Assembly (NCBI GenBank): GCA_022843125.1
Contig: JALHOG010000016.1
Location: 1 to 64,000, forward strand
Origin: Ilumatobacteraceae bacterium
Lineage (GTDB): Bacteria > Actinomycetota > Acidimicrobiia > Acidimicrobiales > Ilumatobacteraceae
DNA length: 64,000 nucleotides
Reading direction: 5' to 3'
The position numbers and the translations under genes were made by a program. Below the pieces are notes generated by a model, which worked only from the letters and a program-made list of their open reading frames with translations, ran no database searches and had not been told where the DNA came from. Below are positions 1 to 8,799 of this stretch, in pieces (the stretch's first letter is position 1; each line of letters opens with the position of its first letter).

Positions 1-6
1 CGGGGT

Positions 7-366
7 TCAGGCCGCGGCGGCGCCGAGGGTGACCGCCGCGACGGCCAGGAGGAGGATGACGCCGTCGGCGGCGATCCCGGCGCGCTGTTCAGGGCCACCG
101 GCGCGTCGCCGGACCACGATTGCGCCGACCATCAGTACGACCACCCCGATCGCTGCGAGCATGCCCACCGGCTTGAGCCAGATGCCGGCGACGAAGCCGG
201 CGACGAGCACCATCTCGGCTGCACCGATCGCCTTCCACCGTTCGGGCGCGACGTGGAGGCTGTCGCGGATGGTCAGTGATGAGGCGGCGCCGGCGAGCTT
301 GCCGCCGCCGGTGGTGAGCAGGAGCGCACCGAGCAGCACGGACAGGACGATGTGAGCGACGTTCAT
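7..366 (-). CDS. DoxX-like small integral membrane protein
   Basis: This 119-residue protein is almost entirely hydrophobic, with four likely membrane helices at about residues 3-22, 46-62, 66-86 and 99-118. A Gly-Gly-Gly-Lys-Leu motif follows helix 1, as is common in the DoxX/DoxX-like family. The ATG at 366 is preceded by GAAAGG. It lies 41 bases downstream of the SDR gene on the same strand and is probably co-transcribed with it. DoxX-like proteins are inner-membrane proteins, sometimes linked to quinone or thiol redox, but the role here is not known. Confidence 0.75.
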   Translation of the reverse strand: MNVAHIVLSVLLGALLLTTGGGKLAGAASSLTIRDSLHVAPERWKAIGAAEMVLVAGFVAGIWLKPVGMLAAIGVVVLMVGAIVVRRRAGGPEQRAGIAADGVILLLAVAAVTLGAAAA

Positions 367-407
367 GGTGAGAACCTTTCGATGCGTGAGTCGGGATCCG
401 GAGACGG

Positions 408-1232
408 TCAGCCGTTCGCCGCGATGGCGATGGACTTCCACTCGTCCCAGGCTGCGAGCCGGGCCTGGTAGACGCCGGGGACGATCTTGGTGGGCAGGGT
501 GCCGAACAGGACGCGCAACGGGGGCTGCTCGCTGTCGACGACGGTGAGCAGCGCGGCGGCCGCGGCTGCGGGGCTGCCGACCATGCTGGGCGGCATGTGC
601 TTCGACTGCTCGGCGCTCGCCGCGCGCAAGGGGTCGTACTGCGGGAGCGGTGCGGCGTGGACGGCGCTCGGGCCGGCCCACTCGGTGCCGAACGGGCCCG
701 GCTCGACGAGGGTCACCTTGATGCCGAACTGGGCGACCTCCTGGGCGAGCGACTCGCTGAGCGCCTCGACCCCCCACTTCGACGCGTGGTAGCCGCCGAG
801 GTTCGGGAACGCAGCGACACCCCCGACGCTCGAGATCTGCACGATGTGCCCGGAGCCCTGTTCGCGCAACACCGGCAGCACGGCCTGCGTGACGTGCAGG
901 ACGCCGAACAGGTTGACCTCGAGTTGCTCACGCAGCTGCTCGGGCGTGATCTCCTCGATGGTGCCGAACAACCCGTAGCCGGCGTTGTTGACGACGACGT
1001 CGATCCGGCCCAACGCGGCGGTGGCCTGCTCGACGACGGCGAACGCCTGCTCGCGGTCGGTGACGTCGAGGGAGAGCGGGACGACATGGTCACCGAACTC
1101 GTCGACGAGGTCGGCGAGCACTTTCGGGTCACGCGCGGTCGCAGCCACTCGGTCGCCGCGCTGCGCAGCGGCGCGGGTGAACTCGCGGCCGAAACCTCGG
1201 CCGGCTCCGGTGATCAACCAGTTCTTGCTCAT
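408..1232 (-). CDS. Short-chain dehydrogenase/reductase (classical SDR)
   Basis: The protein is 274 residues. The Rossmann nucleotide-binding motif TGAGRGFG is at residues 8-15, NNAG at 82-85, catalytic Ser at 134/135 and the YxxxK pair at Tyr148/Lys152, so it should be an active NAD(P)H-dependent alcohol or ketone oxidoreductase. Its substrate cannot be read from sequence. It is divergent from a TetR regulator across 94 bases that hold an imperfect palindrome, and the DoxX-like gene follows it. The likely arrangement is a TetR-controlled SDR-DoxX unit. Confidence 0.9.
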   Translation of the reverse strand: MSKNWLITGAGRGFGREFTRAAAQRGDRVAATARDPKVLADLVDEFGDHVVPLSLDVTDREQAFAVVEQATAALGRIDVVVNNAGYGLFGTIEEITPEQLREQLEVNLFGVLHVTQAVLPVLREQGSGHIVQISSVGGVAAFPNLGGYHASKWGVEALSESLAQEVAQFGIKVTLVEPGPFGTEWAGPSAVHAAPLPQYDPLRAASAEQSKHMPPSMVGSPAAAAAALLTVVDSEQPPLRVLFGTLPTKIVPGVYQARLAAWDEWKSIAIAANG

Positions 1233-1283
1233 GCGTGCTCCTGTGGTGTCGGGGGTGGAACGGAGAACACTCTATGCCAAACA

Positions 1284-1320
1284 TGACACCAAGTGCCACT
1301 TTCGCCCGGGTGTGTACCCT
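1284..1320. promoter_or_regulatory. Shared operator/promoter between SDR and TetR genes
   Basis: TGACAC-CAA-GTGCCA (1284-1298) is an inverted repeat with 5 of 6 arm positions matching. It covers the place where the -35 region of the tetR-like gene should lie. TACCCT at 1315-1320 is a TANNNT -10 box exactly 6 bases before the ATG at 1327, which suggests a leaderless mRNA. On the other strand TAGAGT is a possible -10 for the SDR gene. Autoregulation and SDR control by this TetR is inferred. Confidence 0.45.
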
Positions 1321-1326
1321 GATCGC

Positions 1327-1962
1327 ATGGCCGACATGACCGCTGCACATGAGACGGAGCCCGCCGGGGCACCGTCCCTGCGCGAGCGAACCCGGCGGGC
1401 CGTACACGGCGAACTGCTCGACGTCGCCCAGCGGCTGTTCGTCGAGCACGGCTACGAGGCCACGACGGTCGACCAGATCGCGACCGCGGCAGGGATGTCC
1501 AAGCGCAGCTTCTTCCGCTACTTCGCAACCAAGGAGGAGCTCGTCCTCAGCAAGTACGAGCGCACCGGCGAGGATCTCGCGGCCGCACTGCGGGCCCGTC
1601 CCGGCGACGAGCCCCTGTGGCGGTCGTTGAGATTCGTGTTCGACGTCGTCGTCGACTACGCCGCCGATCCGCACCGAGCCGCGGCGATGGCCGATCTCGA
1701 GCGGGTCATCGCTGCGTCCGAGTCGCTGCGCGGTGCCTACCTCGCCCGGATCGACCGCATGCAACGAGACCTCGCCGAGATCGCGCGGATCCGTTCGCAG
1801 GAGACCGAGCGGCCGTGGGGCGACGACGATCCGGCACCGCGCGCCGTGGTGGGTGCCGCGTTCGCCTGTTTCGCCGCGGCGAGTGCGACCGCCGCGCGGA
1901 CCGGCGCCGACCTGGGTGCCGTGCTCGACGACGCGATGTCAGCGGTGTCGCCGCTGCACTGA
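1327..1962 (+). CDS. TetR/AcrR-family transcriptional regulator
   Basis: This 211-residue protein has an N-terminal TetR helix-turn-helix at about residues 46-66 (TTVDQIATAAGMSKRSFFRYF). The helical C-terminal ligand domain matches no specific subfamily that I recognise. I chose the ATG at 1327 because it lies 6 bases after a TACCCT -10 box and the HTH then falls at the usual distance from the N terminus. Being divergent from the SDR-DoxX unit, it is the likely local repressor. It converges on the P450 gene with a 14-base gap. Confidence 0.9.
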   Translation: MADMTAAHETEPAGAPSLRERTRRAVHGELLDVAQRLFVEHGYEATTVDQIATAAGMSKRSFFRYFATKEELVLSKYERTGEDLAAALRARPGDEPLWRSLRFVFDVVVDYAADPHRAAAMADLERVIAASESLRGAYLARIDRMQRDLAEIARIRSQETERPWGDDDPAPRAVVGAAFACFAAASATAARTGADLGAVLDDAMSAVSPLH

Positions 1963-1976
1963 CTCGTGGCCGTGGG

Positions 1977-3233
1977 TCAGCGGGAGCCGGCGACGCCGGC
2001 ATCCCACGAGAGCGGGATCGAGTCGAAGCCGAGCGCGAGGCCGGCGTGTGGGCGCGCCTGCATCCCCTCGGTGATGCGGTAGGGCGGTAGCCGCCGGTGC
2101 ATCTCCTCCATGGTGACCGTGAGCATTCGGCGCGCGAGGTGCAGGCCCAGACACCGATGCGGCCCGGCACCGAACGCGAGGTGACGGTTGACCGTCCGCT
2201 CGGGATCGAGCACGTCGGCGTTCGGGAACACGGCATGATCGCGACCGACCGCCGACGACGCCCAGCCGATCCGCTCGCCCGCCAGCATGCGGACCCCGTG
2301 GAACTCGGTGTCCTCCGCCACGACGCGTCCGTTGTTGACCGTGCCGTACATCCGGAGGCATTCCTCCACGGCACCTGGGATCAGCGCGGGATCGTCGCGT
2401 ACGCGCTGCTGGTCATCCTGGTGCGTGGCCATGTGCCAGAACTGGAACGAGAGGTGCGCGGTGGTCGTATCGAGGCTGGCCATCCACAGCAGGAAGCCGA
2501 TGCCGAGTGCGTCGCTCGGGTCGATCGGCTCGCCCTGGACGGTCGAGTTGACCACCGCGCTCATCAGGTCGTCCTGCGGGTCGCGCAGGCAGCGCTCGAC
2601 GAGTTCGCTGAGCGCTCCGATGATCTTCCCGGCGGCCTCGCCGCGTACCGGATCGGCGCCGCGGAACAGGTCGTGGTTCCACTCGACGTACTCGGGGCCG
2701 CGCTCGGCGGGCAGCCCGAACATGCGGGTGAACGCCAATGCGGGCACCCGCTCGGCGAGCGACAGCACGATGTCGGTCTGGCCCTGGTCGGCGAAGTCGT
2801 CGATCGAGGTGACCACGGTGTCGACGAGGAACTGATGGTTGTCGTCCATCACCTTCGTCGAGAACAGCGGGGTGAGCAGCCGCTTGTAGTGCTCGTGGTC
2901 GGGTGCGTCGAGCACCACCGGGATCAGCTTGAAGGGCAGCACGCTCGAGAGGTCCGGCGTTCCGGGCTCGGTGATGCCGCCGGCGAGCGACCGGCTGCTG
3001 AACAGGTCGTGCCGCTGGTAGATCTCGCGGACGAGGTCGAGCCCGCCCGCCCACCAGATCTTCAGGTACGGGTTGTAGACGATGCCGCCTTTGTCGAGCA
3101 CCCGCTGCTGCAGCCGTTCGAGCGCACCGAACATGTCGGTCTGGATCTCGTCGCCCCAGAGATCGAACGGCTCGACGAGCTCGGGCGGTACGTGTGCGGG
3201 CAGGTCGTCCTGCGTCCACTCGGATGCGTGCAT
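1977..3233 (-). CDS. Cytochrome P450
   Basis: This 418-residue soluble bacterial P450 has the heme-thiolate loop FGAGPHRCLG with Cys361, the K-helix ExxR (Glu291-Arg294) and the I-helix oxygen-activation motif ASLDTT (252-257), where Ala-Ser replaces the more usual Ala-Gly. It should hydroxylate a hydrophobic substrate using ferredoxin and ferredoxin reductase, neither of which is encoded next to it. A GAGGG ribosome site precedes the ATG. The isochorismatase-fold gene is 45 bases upstream on the same strand, so the two may form an operon. Confidence 0.93.
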   Translation of the reverse strand: MHASEWTQDDLPAHVPPELVEPFDLWGDEIQTDMFGALERLQQRVLDKGGIVYNPYLKIWWAGGLDLVREIYQRHDLFSSRSLAGGITEPGTPDLSSVLPFKLIPVVLDAPDHEHYKRLLTPLFSTKVMDDNHQFLVDTVVTSIDDFADQGQTDIVLSLAERVPALAFTRMFGLPAERGPEYVEWNHDLFRGADPVRGEAAGKIIGALSELVERCLRDPQDDLMSAVVNSTVQGEPIDPSDALGIGFLLWMASLDTTTAHLSFQFWHMATHQDDQQRVRDDPALIPGAVEECLRMYGTVNNGRVVAEDTEFHGVRMLAGERIGWASSAVGRDHAVFPNADVLDPERTVNRHLAFGAGPHRCLGLHLARRMLTVTMEEMHRRLPPYRITEGMQARPHAGLALGFDSIPLSWDAGVAGSR

Positions 3234-3278
3234 GTCGTTCGACCCTCTCTCTTCACGGATTGGACAGCTGGCGGTCGG

Positions 3279-3848
3279 TCAACGCTCGGGTCGCACCGGC
3301 CCGAGGAGCCCGATGATCTCGTCGGCGGTGATCAACTCCGCGATCTTCCAGAGGCCGATCCAACTCGGCGTCTCGGTCGGCCGGGTGAGCACATCGTGCA
3401 TCTGCGGGTCGGGGTCGGAACAGCCGTCGGTGACGACGATCGTGCGGAACCCGACGTCGAACGCCCACCGGGTGGTCGAGAGCACGGTGCCGCTCGTCGC
3501 GACTCCCATGAGCACGAGCGTGTCCCGCCCCGATTGCCGCAGCCAGAGATCGAGGCCCGTCGAGGCGAACGCGCCGATGCGGTCCTTCAGGAAGCGTGCG
3601 TCTCCCGGCGCGGGTCGGATCGGCGGGTAGAAGTCGACCGCCTCGTCGAGCGGCCGGCCGTGATCGACCATCATCGACGGCGTCACGTGGCCGATCGCGC
3701 AGCCGGCGGCCCGGGCCACGTCGACGACCCGTGCCGCGACGTCGCCGGGCGCGAACCCGTCGGACGCGTAGTGCTGCAGGATCGGGGTGAGGAAGTCGAG
3801 CGCGAGCACCGCCGTGCGGCTCGGGTCGATCGCCGCCGTGTCGCTCAT
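3279..3848 (-). CDS. Isochorismatase-fold hydrolase lacking the catalytic cysteine
   Basis: With the ATG at 3848 (AGGA upstream) the protein is 189 residues; a GTG at 3911 would add 21. Asp18 in VLALDF and Lys88 in FLKDR match two members of the Asp-Lys-Cys triad of isochorismatase/nicotinamidase-type cysteine hydrolases. The nucleophile motif reads VATSGTVLST, so the expected Cys is Thr121. That suggests a non-hydrolytic or altered function. It lies upstream of the P450 gene and is divergent from the DUF7064-like gene. Confidence 0.8.
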   Translation of the reverse strand: MSDTAAIDPSRTAVLALDFLTPILQHYASDGFAPGDVAARVVDVARAAGCAIGHVTPSMMVDHGRPLDEAVDFYPPIRPAPGDARFLKDRIGAFASTGLDLWLRQSGRDTLVLMGVATSGTVLSTTRWAFDVGFRTIVVTDGCSDPDPQMHDVLTRPTETPSWIGLWKIAELITADEIIGLLGPVRPER

Positions 3849-3985
3849 CGGGCATCGGTCCTGGGCACTCGTGCATCGTCGCGCGGGCAGCGACGCACCG
3901 TCCGGTCTCACTTGGACAACCCGGGCTCAGGGTCCCGCCGACGCGGCAATCTGGTGTGGGGTGGTCCGGTGAGAAGGGTGAAGAC

Positions 3986-4975
3986 ATGGCACAGGTGATG
4001 AACGTCCCGGGGCATGCGGAGCCGATCGGCTTCGAGCCCGTCGACGAAGGGCCGCACGAGCCGCTACCCGACCGGCTCTGGCAGGAGAGCACGTGGGTGT
4101 ACTGGGGCGACGGCGCCGGCACCGGCGGGGTGGTGCACGTCAGCCAGGAGCCCAACAATGATCTCGGCACCGTGTTCGCGTCGGCGTTCGCAGGTGGTGC
4201 CGCTTACCGGCGGTTGAGCGGGCCGCTCGAGCTCGCGACGCCGCTGCGCGACGCCGGCGGGCACGGCGCCGGCGGTTACAGCATCCGCCACGAGGGCGGT
4301 TCGAGCGCGATCCGGGCGGTCGACGAGGACCTCGAGATCGACCTCGTGTTCCGCGACGCCCTGCCGTACCCGTCGATGCTCGCGGTGTTCCCGGCGATCG
4401 GCGATCCAGCGAAGGTCGTCACCAGCACGTCGTACCAGTCGCCGGGCTCGGTCAGCGGCACGGTGCGCCTCGGTGGGCAGACGTTCACGGTCGACGCCAT
4501 GGCGCAGCGTGGGCACAGCTGGGGCATCCGCGACTATCCCGTGCTCCTCGGCCGTGGATCGCGGTTCGTCACCGGCGGCGTGCCCGACGGGCCGACGTTC
4601 TTCGCGTACGGCGCAGCGCGAACCGACGGCCTCGTCGTGCGCATCGGCTGCGTGCAGGACGCAGGGCGCATCCTGTACGCCCGAGCCGTGAAGATCGTCG
4701 TCGAGTTCGACCTCGACGGCGCGACTGCGCTGGGCGGCCGTGTCGAGCTCGACTGCGGCGACGCCGGCCACTACGTGTTCCGCAGCGAGGTGGAGAACTG
4801 CAACCAGTTCTTCATGCACGAGGTCAACTTCAGCGTGTGCTTCGGCCCGGCGACACTCGACGGCCATGCCGGCGTGGGCTGGACCGCGTGGGAGATCCAG
4901 AACGGGGTCCCGCATCCGGATCCGGCCAACCGGACCTACCTCGGCGGCTACACCCGCGACGGGCTCCAGTCGTGA
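3986..4975 (+). CDS. DUF7065/DUF7064-like protein (CrtC-like beta fold)
   Basis: This 329-residue protein starts at an ATG with GAGAAGG 8 bases upstream. The pattern of an N-terminal WGDG...VVHVSQEPNND segment followed by a GHSWGIRDY motif near residue 175 resembles the DUF7065/DUF7064 pair found beside CoA-dependent catabolic genes in actinobacteria, which is distantly like hydroxyneurosporene-synthase (CrtC) folds. I know no established reaction. It is followed after 88 bases by an amidohydrolase that has its own -10 box. Confidence 0.6.
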   Translation: MAQVMNVPGHAEPIGFEPVDEGPHEPLPDRLWQESTWVYWGDGAGTGGVVHVSQEPNNDLGTVFASAFAGGAAYRRLSGPLELATPLRDAGGHGAGGYSIRHEGGSSAIRAVDEDLEIDLVFRDALPYPSMLAVFPAIGDPAKVVTSTSYQSPGSVSGTVRLGGQTFTVDAMAQRGHSWGIRDYPVLLGRGSRFVTGGVPDGPTFFAYGAARTDGLVVRIGCVQDAGRILYARAVKIVVEFDLDGATALGGRVELDCGDAGHYVFRSEVENCNQFFMHEVNFSVCFGPATLDGHAGVGWTAWEIQNGVPHPDPANRTYLGGYTRDGLQS

Positions 4976-5063
4976 CGGGCGCAGCCGGCGCCGGAACGGC
5001 ATTCCCGGCGGTTGATGGCCGCTCCGCTGCGCCGTGGGGATCTGCGTCCGTAGGGTGTGTGAG

Positions 5064-6134
5064 ATGAGTGAACTGATCCGCGTCCATTCGGCCGACTCCC
5101 ACCTGATGGAGCCCGACGATCTGTGGCTGCAGGCACTGCCGGGCGACCTCGGTCAGCGCGCGCCACGCGTCGAGACCGACGGCACCTACGAGTTCGTCTA
5201 CGTCGACGGCGAGCGCATGTCCCGGATGCTGAACTCGTTCGCCGAGCAGTTCCGTCCGCCAGGGGCGACCGATCTCGTCCAGCGCCTCGAGGACCTCGAC
5301 GGCGAGGGCGTGGTGGCTCAGTTGGCCTTCCCGTCGCGCGGCTTCTGGATCTGCGGGATTTCCGACCGCGACCTCCATCGCGCCTGTGCCGAGGCCTACA
5401 ACGACTGGGCCGTCGACGAGGTCATCGCCCGCACCGATCGTGTGTTGCCGGCGGCCATCGTCTCCACGATCGACATCGATGACGCGATCGCCGAGGTCCA
5501 CCGCGCCGACTCACTCGGGTTCCAAGCGATCTACATGCCCACGTCGGTCCCGGTCGGCATGGAGTTCGGGCTCGAACGGTGGCACCCGCTGTGGGGAGCG
5601 GTCGAGGAGACGGGCATGGTCCTGGCGTTCCACATCGGAACGGGCACCAACAACGTCGTGTACCGCGGGCCCGGTGGGGCTGTCGTCAACTACTGGGAGA
5701 CGTGCGTGCCCGGCCAGCGGGTCGTCACGCATCTCGTCGCCGGCGGCGCGCTCGACCGCCACCCCGATCTGAAGGTGCTGATCGCCGAGGGCGGCGCGTC
5801 ATGGGTGCCGGCGCTCGCCGACCGGCTCGACGAGGCGTACCGCCAGCACGGCCCGCTCGTGCAGCCCAAGCTGTCGATGCTGCCCAGCGAGCTCATCTAC
5901 CGCCAGGTGTACACCTCGTTCCAGCACGATGTCAGCGCCGTTCCAGCGGTCGAGGCCATGGGCTACCAGAACGTCATGTGGGGCGACGACTACCCGCACC
6001 TCGAGGGGACCTACGGTCACACACAGGAGACACTGCACACGCTGTTCGACGGCGCGAACGCCGACACCGTGCGCAAGATGACCATCGAGAACTTCGAGCA
6101 CCTCTTCGACGTGCCGGCTCTCGCGCCCGTCTGA
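5064..6134 (+). CDS. Amidohydrolase-2 family metal-dependent hydrolase/decarboxylase
   Basis: This 356-residue protein has the N-terminal metal motif ADSHLMEPDDLW (Asp11, His13), then FHIGTGTN, an LDRHPDLKVLIAEGG strand and the C-terminal WGDDYPHLEGT motif. It belongs to the family of ACMSD-like decarboxylases and cyclic hydrolases common in actinobacterial ring degradation. It is a close paralogue of the protein at 30836-31960; both carry GTYGHTQ-[EK]-TLH. The ATG at 5064 lies 7 bases after TAGGGT (5051-5056), consistent with leaderless expression. Confidence 0.85.
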   Translation: MSELIRVHSADSHLMEPDDLWLQALPGDLGQRAPRVETDGTYEFVYVDGERMSRMLNSFAEQFRPPGATDLVQRLEDLDGEGVVAQLAFPSRGFWICGISDRDLHRACAEAYNDWAVDEVIARTDRVLPAAIVSTIDIDDAIAEVHRADSLGFQAIYMPTSVPVGMEFGLERWHPLWGAVEETGMVLAFHIGTGTNNVVYRGPGGAVVNYWETCVPGQRVVTHLVAGGALDRHPDLKVLIAEGGASWVPALADRLDEAYRQHGPLVQPKLSMLPSELIYRQVYTSFQHDVSAVPAVEAMGYQNVMWGDDYPHLEGTYGHTQETLHTLFDGANADTVRKMTIENFEHLFDVPALAPV

Positions 6135-6162
6135 CGCATCGGCCGGAACACGCCGGCTGCGC

Positions 6163-6975
6163 TCAGACCTTGGTCGCCCCCATGTCGGCCGGGATCTGGC
6201 TGGCCGTGATGACCGCCGCCTCGTCGCTCGCGAGGAAGAGCACGAGGTCGGCGATCTGAGCGGCGGACGCGATCATGGGTTCGCCGAGCGTCGACGCGAA
6301 CGAAGCCGCATAACTCGGGTGCTGCTCGAACAACTGGAACACCGAATGGTCGGTGCCCATCGGCGTGTCGACCCCCCATGGATGCACGGTGTTGACGCGG
6401 ATGTTGTACGGGCCGAGCTCGATCGCTGCGGCGTTGCACAAGCCGACGAGCCCGTGCTTCGCCGTCGAGTAGTGGGCCTGGGCCGGGAGCGCCTTCAGGC
6501 CTGCGACCGAGCTGATGATCACGATCGATCCGCCGCGCCCGCCTTCGATCATGTGTGGGGCGGCCGCCCGCAGGGTCTTCCACACGCCCGTGAGGTTGAT
6601 GTCGATCATCGTCTGCCACTGCGACTCGGGCATCTCCCAGAACCGACCCCAGTTGCTGATGCCGGCGTTGGCGACGACGATGTCGAGGCCGCCGAACTCG
6701 CGGGCGCCGTCGGCGCACAACGACTCGAGCGCTGCGAGGTCTCGCACGTCCGCGATCCGAGAGAGGATGCGACGTCCGGTCTGCTCGACGAGGCGGGCCG
6801 TCTCGTCGAGATCGTCCGGCGTTGCGGACGGGTACTTGTTGTCGGGCGTGACGGGCGCGCAGATGTCGGCGGCGATGATGTCGGCCCCCTCGGCTGCCAT
6901 CCGGACGCAGTGCTCGCGCCCTTGGCCGCGAGCGGCTCCGGTGATGAGCGCCACCTTCCCGTCCAGACGTCCCAT
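6163..6975 (-). CDS. Mycofactocin-coupled SDR family oxidoreductase
   Basis: The 270-residue protein has TGAARGQG at residues 13-20, ANAG, and a YxxxK pair in HYSTAK. It also has the long insertion after beta-2 (DICAPV...YPSATPDDLDET) that marks the mycofactocin-associated SDR subfamily. Members hold NAD non-exchangeably and pass electrons to the peptide-derived cofactor mycofactocin. The ATG follows GGAAGGGG. It lies 104 bases downstream of an acyl-CoA ligase on the same strand. The mycofactocin biosynthesis genes themselves are not in the window. Confidence 0.88.
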   Translation of the reverse strand: MGRLDGKVALITGAARGQGREHCVRMAAEGADIIAADICAPVTPDNKYPSATPDDLDETARLVEQTGRRILSRIADVRDLAALESLCADGAREFGGLDIVVANAGISNWGRFWEMPESQWQTMIDINLTGVWKTLRAAAPHMIEGGRGGSIVIISSVAGLKALPAQAHYSTAKHGLVGLCNAAAIELGPYNIRVNTVHPWGVDTPMGTDHSVFQLFEQHPSYAASFASTLGEPMIASAAQIADLVLFLASDEAAVITASQIPADMGATKV

Positions 6976-7079
6976 CGCAGTCCCCTTCCCCCGTGGGCGC
7001 CCCCGGCGCCATCGAATTCTTTGTGCTGTTTACCACACGGGAGTCAGCGACGCTCGGGCGGCGTCGCCCACGTCCGGGT

Positions 7080-8618
7080 TCAGTCGGCTCGCCAGACCCG
7101 GTCGCCGTCGAGGAGTTCGACCAGACCCACACGACGAACCTTGCCGTTCGGGGTCTTCGGCAGGTCGTGCACGACGCCGACGTACGCCGGGCGCATGTAG
7201 CGCGGCAGGCGGTCGGTGAGACGAGCGGCGAGTTCCGACGGGTCGAGGTCGCATCCCGGTGCGGCTACGGCGAGCACGGCGACGTCCTGACCGCTGACCG
7301 GCGACGACACGCCGAACACCGCGCACTGGGCGACGTCGGGCTCGGCGATCACCGCGTCCTCGACAGCCGTGGACGAGATGTTCTCGCCGAAACGCCTGAT
7401 GGTGTCGCCCATGCGGTCGACGAACTCGAAGGCGCCGTCGGCTCGTCGTCGCACGGCGTCGCCGGTCCGGTACCAGCCGTCCGCGACGGCCTGGGCCGTC
7501 CGTTCGGGCTGGTTCAGGTACTCGACGAGCATCAAGCGACGGTCGGGCGGTCGAATCCAGAGCTCTCCGACCTCGCCGTCGGGCAGGTCGTCCCCCTCGG
7601 CGCCGACCACACGAGCGTCGTAGCCCGTGCGCGTCCAGCCGATGACGTCGGCGGTGCCCGGGCCGATGTCGGTATTGGCGATCGGGAAGCCGACCTCGGT
7701 CGAGCCGTAGAAGCTCATTCCGGCGGTGCCGAATCGGTCGATGAAGCGCAGCCCTTCCGCGCCGACACGTCCGAGCAGCGTGATCCGCAGCGGGTTGTCG
7801 GCGTCGTCCGGTTGCTCCGGTTGGGCGAGGAGCAGCGACGCGACGGCGGCGACCGTGGTCGTCGTGCAACCGTGCGTACGGATGTCGTGCCAGAACGCGT
7901 CGAGACTGAAGCGTTCGCGCACGACGACGCGGGCCCCCGCGTCGACCATCGAGATCACCGGCGAGCGGCCGGTGACGTGGAACACCGGCCACGGCGCGTA
8001 GGCCGCGTCGGCGGCCGACAGGCGCGATCGCGGGATGCGGTCGATGATCGCTGCCATCTGGCCCCAGGAGATCACGACCCCCTTCGCCGGCCCGGTCGTC
8101 CCCGAGGTGTAGATCACGCACGAGATGTCGTCCGGCTCCGGCAGCGCGTCGACGACCAGCGGTTCGTGGGCGGCGGTCGGCGGGTCGCTCTCCGGGGCTT
8201 CGACGATGTCGAGATCGTGTGCTCGTGCTGATGCTGCGAGGGTTGCGACGTACTGCGGCCGGGTCAGGCAGACCCGCACGCCGGCATCGCTCAGCACGTG
8301 GTCGAGGAACGACCCGCGCAGCTCCGGGTTGATCGGTACCTCGAACGCGCCCAGGAGACCGGCGCCGATCCACGCGGCGTACGCGTCGATCGACGACGGC
8401 AGCACGGTGCCGACGCGGTCGCCGCGCCGGACGCCGCGTTCGTGGAGCAGCCGCGCCCACCGGCGCGACTCGTCCCAGAACTCGCCGTAACTGACGGCGC
8501 GGCCCGAACCGGCTTCGGTCAGGAACGGCCGATCGGGGTCGCGCCGGGCCCAGGCGGCCAACTGCCGAGGCAGGACGTTGGCCGGGTCGAGCGCGAGCGG
8601 GACGGGCGGCTCGACCAT
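7080..8618 (-). CDS. AMP-dependent acyl-CoA ligase
   Basis: This 512-residue class I adenylate-forming enzyme has the P-loop-like IYTSGTTGPAKG at about residues 168-179, the YGSTE motif, the hinge region WYRTGDAV, and C-terminal LPKTPNGKVRR with the adenylation lysine. It should activate a carboxylic acid to its CoA thioester; the acid is unknown. The ATG at 8618 is 6 bases from a minus-strand TACCGT -10 box (8625-8630). It probably heads a unit with the mycofactocin-type SDR downstream. Confidence 0.92.
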   Translation of the reverse strand: MVEPPVPLALDPANVLPRQLAAWARRDPDRPFLTEAGSGRAVSYGEFWDESRRWARLLHERGVRRGDRVGTVLPSSIDAYAAWIGAGLLGAFEVPINPELRGSFLDHVLSDAGVRVCLTRPQYVATLAASARAHDLDIVEAPESDPPTAAHEPLVVDALPEPDDISCVIYTSGTTGPAKGVVISWGQMAAIIDRIPRSRLSAADAAYAPWPVFHVTGRSPVISMVDAGARVVVRERFSLDAFWHDIRTHGCTTTTVAAVASLLLAQPEQPDDADNPLRITLLGRVGAEGLRFIDRFGTAGMSFYGSTEVGFPIANTDIGPGTADVIGWTRTGYDARVVGAEGDDLPDGEVGELWIRPPDRRLMLVEYLNQPERTAQAVADGWYRTGDAVRRRADGAFEFVDRMGDTIRRFGENISSTAVEDAVIAEPDVAQCAVFGVSSPVSGQDVAVLAVAAPGCDLDPSELAARLTDRLPRYMRPAYVGVVHDLPKTPNGKVRRVGLVELLDGDRVWRAD

Positions 8619-8624
8619 CTCGAC

Positions 8625-8695
8625 ACGGTAGGTCGTCGTCGTCGCGCACAGCGCAATCGATTGTCACCCTTTCCACATGATGAGTACACTCATCA
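8625..8695. promoter_or_regulatory. Divergent promoter with perfect 18-bp palindrome
   Basis: On the plus strand TTGTCA (8661-8666) and TACACT (8685-8690), separated by 18 bases, form a promoter for the acyl-CoA dehydrogenase gene. The palindrome TGATGAGTACACTCATCA (8678-8695) has two perfect 8-bp arms and sits over the -10 box, as a repressor operator would. A second small palindrome, CAATCGATTG (8654-8663), touches the -35. On the minus strand TACCGT (8625-8630) is the -10 of the ligase. The cognate regulator is unknown. Confidence 0.6.
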
Positions 8696-8799
8696 CCGCA
8701 ACCCCGCGGCACGGGCCCGACCCGAGCTGATCGCATGCGTCACGTCCCTCGAGTGCACCACATGTCACCGGACCGGCGCCGAGCCTGGAAGTGACAGAG

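Noticed and set aside
2097-3998. A 633-codon open frame on the plus strand
   Set aside because: Covers the P450 and isochorismatase genes in antisense; no recognisable domain.
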